From Varroa destructor (lineage: Eukaryota > Arthropoda > Arachnida > Mesostigmata > Varroidae): 64,000 nucleotides of DNA. The first letter of the stretch is position 1; every line of letters begins with the position of its first letter. Shown one piece after another: positions 57,654 through 64,000 of the stretch. The position numbers and the translations under genes are program-made. The stretch lies in assembly GCF_002443255.2 (NCBI RefSeq), contig NW_019211454.1:67409282-67473281 (forward strand), in the 5' to 3' direction. The notes beneath the pieces were generated by a model. That model made no database searches, was not told the DNA's origin, and worked only from the letters and a program-made list of their open reading frames with translations.

Positions 57654-57708
<55 letters not shown>
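57654..57708. repeat. (AT)27 microsatellite
   Basis: An uninterrupted 55-bp AT alternation, the longest simple repeat in the window. Likely highly polymorphic and prone to cruciform formation or assembly error. Confidence 0.98.
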
Positions 57709-57712
<4 letters not shown>

Positions 57713-57834
57713 GGGAATAGCACGATCTGTTTCCGACTAGTGACAAACTTGAAAATCGTATGAAAACACTCTTCGTAGTAAGTTAGTCTTGTAAGCTGCA
57801 GGAGATGCTTGACTGGTGTAATTACTAGCTCCAT

Positions 57835-58586
57835 GCAATACTATTTTTAGTATCCAGAAAGCTATTTATGTGAGTACCAGATGGACGGCTTTTTTAGCTA
57901 ATGATCAGATGAAAATAACTTGATTTGCACTCTGCTACAGCTCGAACTTACCGAACATCCATATAAGTTCCTACAAAATGCACTGACTCGCGGTGACCCG
58001 TAACTTTGCGTATTCGCAGAGGCTATAATCTACGCAATTTGTATAACGGCCCCGTAACCGGCGGCCGTGGCTTGTGTGATTTCATTTGTAGAGTCCTATG
58101 AAACGAATTGTTCCTTTTGCTTGACGATCTATCTTGTCGTTAGGAAAAACTTAAGGGTTCTCACGGCTGCCTCGCTTAACCATCCATAGTGTTTATGCTC
58201 CTTCTGCGAACGTATGTGTGTGTGTTTAATATAACAAACCCTATCTGTTTGGCGTCTTCTGTGGTCTACCCTATCACCATCTATCGTGATAGTGGCGCTG
58301 TCGCACTGTTATCCATGCCGCTTCCTTCAGGCTGAAGACGCAATGATGTTCAGTGCTCCATAGAATAGCATTGGTATTTAACAGCAATGGCAACGACATT
58401 CAATCCGCATCTTTATCAAACGAGCCATACTGCAATCCATTCTTCTAGATGTTGCCAATTCAACCAGAAACTTCGTCGTCAAAATGAAGAGTCACTCAAT
58501 CGCTTCGGAGGAGCGTCTTTTCCAGAGGTTGCTTTTTTTCGTCGAGCGAATTGTCGTTTGCATCAGTTCAGCGCCCAGTCTATTCT
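57835..58586. other. no supported gene
   Basis: Short frames only. An ATG-started + strand frame at 58387-58680 (97 codons) overlaps the - strand frame listed next. Confidence 0.4.
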
Positions 58587-58964
58587 CTACGCTACTTGTA
58601 TGGCTGGCTTTCTTATTTCCGTTGCGATTGCAGAAATACTTCCAGTGTCACATACTCGAATGGAGATGATGCCTGTATGATTTAGTATGAAGGCCGCCAT
58701 GCTCAAATTGTTAGGATCTGAGCTGATTGATTTGTGTGACCATTGAGTCGACATCGTATAGTCAGCCGAAGGCAAGGCTTGGCTGACTTTCCGATTGAGT
58801 CGGCCGGCCGTTAGAAGTGCTGTTACCAATAGGACGCCGCCGTCGATGCTGCTCTGATGTGTTTGCCACGTAGCAGCAGTAGAACCATAGTCTTGTAGCA
58901 GTCCATGGTGGCGGTTCGCTGTATCGCCGTTTGACGTAGTTGTGGCTGTGAAGCCGCTGCTCAT
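58587..58964 (-). CDS. ATG-started 125-codon frame, Ser/Thr-rich
   Basis: On the - strand, ATG at 58964 starts MSSGFTATTTSNGDTANRHH, continuing GLLQDYGSTAATWQTHQSSI and DGG to a hydrophobic stretch (VLLVTALLTAG). An internal acceptor (GCGGCTTCACAG) and donor (CTATTG|GTAACA) would allow a shorter exon. Composition is polar and protein-like but the length is chance-level. The + strand has an overlapping ATG-started frame. No family recognised. Confidence 0.22.
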   Translation of the reverse strand: MSSGFTATTTSNGDTANRHHGLLQDYGSTAATWQTHQSSIDGGVLLVTALLTAGRLNRKVSQALPSADYTMSTQWSHKSISSDPNNLSMAAFILNHTGIISIRVCDTGSISAIATEIRKPAIQVA

Positions 58965-58987
58965 AATGGCAATGTTTGGTATACATC

Positions 58988-61050
58988 TAACTTTTCCGTT
59001 GGATGATGGGGCAGCCAGGCCAAGGGCAACAGTAGCAGCGGTAACAAAATTGAGCGAGTGGGCACAGTAATGCTTGTGATGTAAACGAGACGATCACTAC
59101 ACTTTCTCAAGTGCGTGAATATGTATCTGTCTATGTTTATGTTTTTGCGTCGACGTCCGTGACGTAAGACTAATATCGCTATTGCTGCTCCTGTATATCG
59201 CCACCGTTTTCACCTAACTACATTTAGCTTATCATGCTTCGTTAATCCGCTGGTCTGTTGGACCGTCAATGAATGCGGTTAACATCGGTCCCTGTCTTTC
59301 TGATTCCTTCGATTCAGCTTCACTGTATTAATAAGCAAATAATTATGAACGCCTTTAGGAACCTTATTCATCTCCTTTCACCAAAGAGTAATAGTCCTAT
59401 ACACATGAACAGGATACGTAAAAATTATTATTATCTAGCTTATTTAAGCATTATCATCGGCGCTGAGTTACGTATAGCGTACTGATGCAAGACATCTGAT
59501 AGCGGTCCTAATAGTTACTCGGGCCTTGGCGGTGGAGAAATGAAGCGGATGAGCACAACGGTCACTTTAGCTACTCAGGTGCCTAATAGGGACGCAAAGT
59601 TCTGTCAACCTTTCTCCAATGTGTGTTGTGCCCTTCTCTAGCTACCTCTCCATTGCTTCGGTGATGCCCACAACCTAAGAGATTTCTTGAGCAGTCACAC
59701 GTCGATCATTCATCACTAAGTTTTCTACTGCGTCGACATTTTCCTCACACACTCGCTGGCTGCTTCACTGTCACCACGCCATACTTGCAAGTTTCAGCAG
59801 CAGCAGCAACAGCAACGACGTTCACTGCGTTGATCGTCTTTTAAAGTTGTCTTCTTGAGCCATATATTAGAACCAAACGATCAAACCAAAATCAAACAAA
59901 ATTGAAACGCACAAAGAGGTAGATTTTTTAGGAAAGAAGTTGACCAGTCATGAGATCAATGTAAATGTGGATCGACTCCATTGCTTCCCTGTACACTCCC
60001 TATATTTAACCTATGATTGTTTTCTTGCAATATAATTATGTAGATCTGATTGAGCAGCGATATCGACTACACCGCGAAGCTAAAGCCTTCCCTGGGACAT
60101 TATATGTACGCGTGCATGTGTTTTGTTGTAACAAATTAATGCCTATACAGGAGTACGGCGCCAAATGGGAAAAGCTATAGGCCAATCTAGTACGTTACAA
60201 AGGGAAGATTGATTGATTTACGAAATTTCACAAAATTCTATGAGGCTATAGCGGGAACCTGTAGTAATTCGTAGTAGAGGACAAAGCTAAGATTTCAAAG
60301 GATCGGACGTTTCCTAGCTATAGAATGCGGTAGCCAAACAAAAGTTCTATACTAACTACTAAGTATATCTCTTGTAATGCTCTATTGACTATGCTTCTAG
60401 CAAAGTGGAACGTCGTCATCGTCGGAATCGATGTCAGAAGGACACAGACAGCGTTAGCTATACTACAAAGTAGTCCTGCTATATTTAACTACAAGCTGTT
60501 ATTATGATGCCTTCTACCTTTCGAATTCGCCTCTTCTCCATAGAACAACGCGAGGCGCGGCTCCGCGTGTCATTTACGCAGCAATAGCAAGAAAAAAAAG
60601 AAATCATACTCATCGTTCGCTTAGCGGCGACAATGGCGGTAGCCGTAGCGAACACAACGGACGGGCAATTAATAGCGATAATGGTTTCGCTTTACTATTG
60701 TTTGCTTATTTCTGTTTCCACCCGAATCCGAGTAGACTATGCATCTACCTTCCTACCTGCCGACCTATTTGGGTAGTAGCTAGCTAGTTAACTGGTAGAG
60801 AATCAACGCGTTTCCTGAATATGCTGTTGAATACAGATTTCGATTAGATCTTAAGCTATACTGACCGGCTATACTGAATGCACCTACACGCTGGAGCAGG
60901 CTGTGACACGAACACGATCGACGACTGGAAATGGGGTGGTGTTTCGCAATAGTCCACCAGTCGCGCACAGTGTCCTACAGTTGTCAGGGTCCGAGTTGGG
61001 TTTGAAGTACGAACTACATTACACGTCTCTGAGCCTGTTCAATGGTTTCC
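58988..61050. other. no supported gene; AT-rich
   Basis: AT-rich DNA with a short CAG/CAA triplet stretch at about 59798-59818. No open frame above 70 codons. Confidence 0.45.
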
Positions 61051-61081
<31 letters not shown>

Positions 61082-61104
61082 ACTCTCTCTCTCTCCCTCT
61101 ATCT
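61051..61104. repeat. imperfect (CT)n tract
   Basis: About 50 bp of CT repeats interrupted by TTT, CA and CCC. A polypyrimidine microsatellite. Confidence 0.9.
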
Positions 61105-61274
61105 ATGAACTGTGAACATAAAGATAGGGTAGGCGAGAGGAAGATCGGTTGAACCATCAACTGCAGATCAGCAGCAAATGCTGACTTCTGTAGGCGGGCG
61201 AAAACAAACGGGAGGAGCCGTTTGTGCATCTCTACCGCATAGGTTGACTCGTGCATCCTGACCCTACTATATCC

Positions 61275-61685
61275 CTATACCAAGAGGAAGATGCGCAGAG
61301 GCGAAAGATGGCATCTTTCGCCTTCCACGCTATTTCCACTGCTGTTACAAGAAGTGACTGCCTTGTTCATTTGGCCATCTCTATCGACTCCCCCCCGTCT
61401 CCTTCCCTTTTCCTTCCCGTTCGTTTCTTTTCCTTTGAGACCTGCCACTCTTAAGGCCACCGCTGCTGCTGCTGCTTTTAGCTTGTCGATTTTGTCCGTC
61501 GGCGGTTCGGCCGATTCTGTTGTCGTCCCTAATGATGCTGATGCTGGGCACGATGGCGAGGCGATGCCGCCCATAGATGGCTGCGTTCTTTTGTGAGTTG
61601 TCGCTCGGCTTTGCGCTGGTGTTGCGCCAATCGCTGCGTCTGTAGGCCGAGAGCGTTCAAAAGGAAGGTGGAGAGTGTTGTTCAT
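61275..61685 (-). CDS. candidate CDS, polar helical protein
   Basis: A 136-codon frame on the - strand begins with ATG at 61685 (MNNTLHLPFERSRPTDAAIG). It is Ser/Thr/Ala/Pro-rich to residue about 60, then has a helix-like segment (TDKIDKLKAAAAAVALRVAG) and a strongly basic stretch (KGKETNGKEKGRRRGGVDRD). It ends at a stop at 61275. The alanine run is encoded by a GCT-type triplet repeat, and the charge-rich flanks are what a real protein would show. Length alone would be expected about eight times in the window for any start codon. No family recognised. It could be an exon end, since CAG|GTCTCA lies inside. Confidence 0.3.
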   Translation of the reverse strand: MNNTLHLPFERSRPTDAAIGATPAQSRATTHKRTQPSMGGIASPSCPASASLGTTTESAEPPTDKIDKLKAAAAAVALRVAGLKGKETNGKEKGRRRGGVDRDGQMNKAVTSCNSSGNSVEGERCHLSPLRIFLLV

Positions 61686-62578
61686 TGACTGTCACTACCT
61701 TTGAACGGTCGCCACTGTCTTCTCGCCTGCCTGCTCACGGTAGTAACTCCCTGTTGAGAATAAGTGCTCCGACCTATTTGTTGTTCATCGGTTCCCTCGC
61801 TTTCTTCGTTTGGGTTTTTTTCTTTGAAAACCAGCTCCACCTTCTAGCGAATAATGACCGAACGCACCGGTCTATTAAATGAATATGCGTCCGGTGGTTC
61901 TGATAGAAGCTATTTTGTCAGCGTCCTGCTCCTACTAGCGCTGTTGCTTCTTTGGCTGTTAGCGGTGACGAAGGCCGAATGTCGATGGTGGTGATGATGA
62001 GGGTGGAAAAATGTTGACTTTATAACAGCATCATCGATAGCAGCAGGCAGCAGACAAATGGCCGCTTCACTCATTATATGAAGGAACGAACGAACAGTTC
62101 CACCGAACTTCCATACGTTCATTGGCAAAGTTTATTCGATCAGTCTTGTAAATATAGGGGTAACAGTGCCCTCGTAACAATTACGAGCTTGACTATGTAC
62201 AACCTACGCGATCCTTGCATAGAAACAGGCAGATCGATAGGTGGAAATCCTGTGCTTACGATGTGTTTTGTTTATATAATACGCGCATGCACCATTGTTA
62301 CCGGAGTCGCAACAAATATGTCAGAAGTACGTTGTTGTGTGTATTGCTATGATTGTCAGCGCAAAAAGGCCGCGACGACGAACGCCAGCGACAAATAACG
62401 ACTTCATTATTCGATTCTTGACCGCGTTCGGTATGATGTTGCTGCCGGTGGATTTTGCTGGCTCTCTCTTTTCGTTTGCTGTCAATAGTCAATGACAGAG
62501 GCAAGCGGTCGTCCACCACTTCATAAAAAGCTCCTAGTCGTTGCTGGGTGCCAAATACCGCCCGCGGTTCAGGATTTA

Positions 62579-62746
62579 CTATCTGTCAAGGATGCACCGC
62601 CAGCCACATAGCCCAGTCGATCGTCCGAACGCTGTTACTGCAGCTGCACTAGCAGAAATAGTACCGTACGAGAAGTCAGTCTTGCCAGTCAAAACCAAAT
62701 TGGGAAAGGGCTGTGCGTAAAAACCGACGTGCATCGACGGTGACGA

Positions 62747-62778
<32 letters not shown>

Positions 62779-62821
62779 ACGACTCGCGTACGTATGCGCC
62801 GCGAACCGAGCGGTTAGACAC
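62579..62821 (-). CDS. candidate exon with poly-Ser/poly-Pro tract
   Basis: On the - strand an 80-codon frame reads RSVRGAYVRESSSSSSPPPP, then SMHVGFYAQPFPNLVLTGKT and DFSYGTISASAAAVTAFGRS, to a stop at 62579. The GGC/GAC repeat encodes Ser6-Pro6 in this frame. The rest is balanced. The first codon is GTG, so it would be an internal exon, but no acceptor is clear. The same repeat gives poly-Arg in another open - strand frame. Confidence 0.2.
62742..62783. repeat. (GGC)n(GAC)n compound triplet repeat
   Basis: About 42 bp of GGC then GAC units on the + strand. It falls inside the - strand open frame listed above. Confidence 0.95.
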
Positions 62822-64000
62822 ACGACAAAGTCACACAAGAAAAAAAGAGACAAGCTAAAATGAACATCATTATTAACATCATGAAACACTAACATCGCGC
62901 TCGAACACAGACGGATAGCGGCTACAAAGAAAAGAAGGAAGGGCGTTTTCGTTATAGTCTATCGCTCAGTTTGATTTGAATTGAAATATCTATTCAGCTT
63001 TATACGCATCCATGTATAAATAAACAGGAATTAATTCGAAAGAAGGGGAGAAGGATGCAGCCTAAAAAGATATATTTTGTTGGCGCTTAGAACCATTTGT
63101 GATTATGTTATGAATACAGTGCACGAGAGATCGAGCTCGACCTAACGCAAAACTGACCCGTGTTGACGCTAGAATGATAGTATTTGTTGTGTTTGACATA
63201 ATATCTGCCGTTGGGTTGACGCGGCTGTTACGCGCTTATTCGCTTACTTTGTTCACCCGCATCGCTGCTCCGTTTCATTTGAGCTGAGCCTTGTCCTGAC
63301 GCTGGCCGCAGTAGTCTATGGCCTAGTCGCGCCTACTAAAAGCTACTAACTTATGAGCTGATTGTGTGTCCTCCATGCGTGTTTGTGTGAGTATCTGTAT
63401 GTGTTTGGATGATCGCTAAAGCTATCACTGCTCTGAGCGTTATGACGCTCTGAGAGATGCCAGCGGCAGTGACTCTCAGTGGCTACGAGTGTGATGGGCG
63501 TCATTGATGTATCGCTGCCCATCAGGAGACCTTCTAGCTGTTCGGTGATCTAGGCGGATTGGCGACAGAAGCACCACTGGCAGCGGCGTAGGGTGGAAGG
63601 GGTGGAGGAGAATAGAACAGACGAATATTTATGGCGTGTTTCATCTGGACTACGGCTGCCGCGGAGGCGGATGACTTTATAACTGGTGGAGACTAACTGC
63701 TTCTCTGGCCGTGGTGAAGCAATCGAGTCGCGGTGACGATTTAGAAGCATGGGGCGAATGGGAGGATAGCCATTGATACACACGGGCGAACAGCCTATGC
63801 AGGTCGGTTATGAACGGGCGATATGTTCTTATGGAGCGTTGCACGACTCTATGCTTTAGCATGGACGTTCGACTCTTCCACTGATCAATGCTTTGAGATC
63901 CCTCGGACACAGAAGAGGGCGACAGATGGATCTGAAGCGACCGGATGACTGGGAACGAGAGAGAAGTAATAGCGGAAGAGAAACACAAAAGGAGATCTCG
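62822..64000. other. no supported gene
   Basis: AT-rich to 63,200, then mixed. A 103-codon - strand frame at 63677-63988 without ATG or splice support runs to near the window end. An imperfect hairpin (GAGCGT-TATG-ACGCTC) lies at about 63436-63451. Confidence 0.4.

Overview
This window looks like nuclear DNA from a metazoan, most likely an arthropod. It has no compact chain of long genes. Open stretches are bounded by eukaryotic splice signals: pyrimidine-tract/AG acceptors and GTAAGT-like donors. Simple-sequence repeats are frequent (TA, CT, TG, CAG/CAA, GGC/GAC), and GC-rich patches a few kb long alternate with AT-rich DNA. A lineage such as mite or insect cannot be fixed from sequence alone. 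No rRNA, canonical tRNA, CRISPR array, intact transposon or retroelement protein was seen, and no protein could be named with confidence.

The strongest coding signal is on the + strand at about 44-48 kb. A very long open exon (46333-47442, 370 codons) encodes a Ser/Gln/Asn/acidic-rich, apparently disordered region with a basic AT-hook-like patch, and ends at a strong donor. An 88-nt exon upstream (44044-44131) has an excellent acceptor, a good donor and a phase that fits the long exon. A strong acceptor at 48180 gives a short terminal exon in the right phase, with AATAAA just after the stop. This three-exon model is my best reading, but it rests on splice signals and phase only.

Elsewhere there are isolated exon candidates on both strands. 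On + they are 1372-1473 with 1769-1814, 21266-21308, 23040-23236, 23275-23514, 25129-25153, 31516-31645, 39496-39607 and 52800-52869. On - they are 30557-30660, 33925-34051, 52678-52858 and 55201-55245. There are also a few ATG-started open frames. Most lie within the length range expected by chance, so they are given low confidence.

From left to right: 1-2 kb holds an exon pair. 2-21 kb is mostly without supported genes, with a 61-bp tandem duplication at 5.2 kb and a 191-codon frame at 7.6-8.2 kb. 21-36 kb is AT-rich with scattered exon candidates and two hairpins. 37.9-38.0 kb carries a tRNA-like, SINE-type insertion flanked by 9-bp direct repeats. 44-48 kb holds the main gene candidate. 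48-64 kb is intergenic- or intron-like, with many microsatellites and a few weak coding candidates. The window probably samples long introns and intergenic regulatory DNA of several genes.
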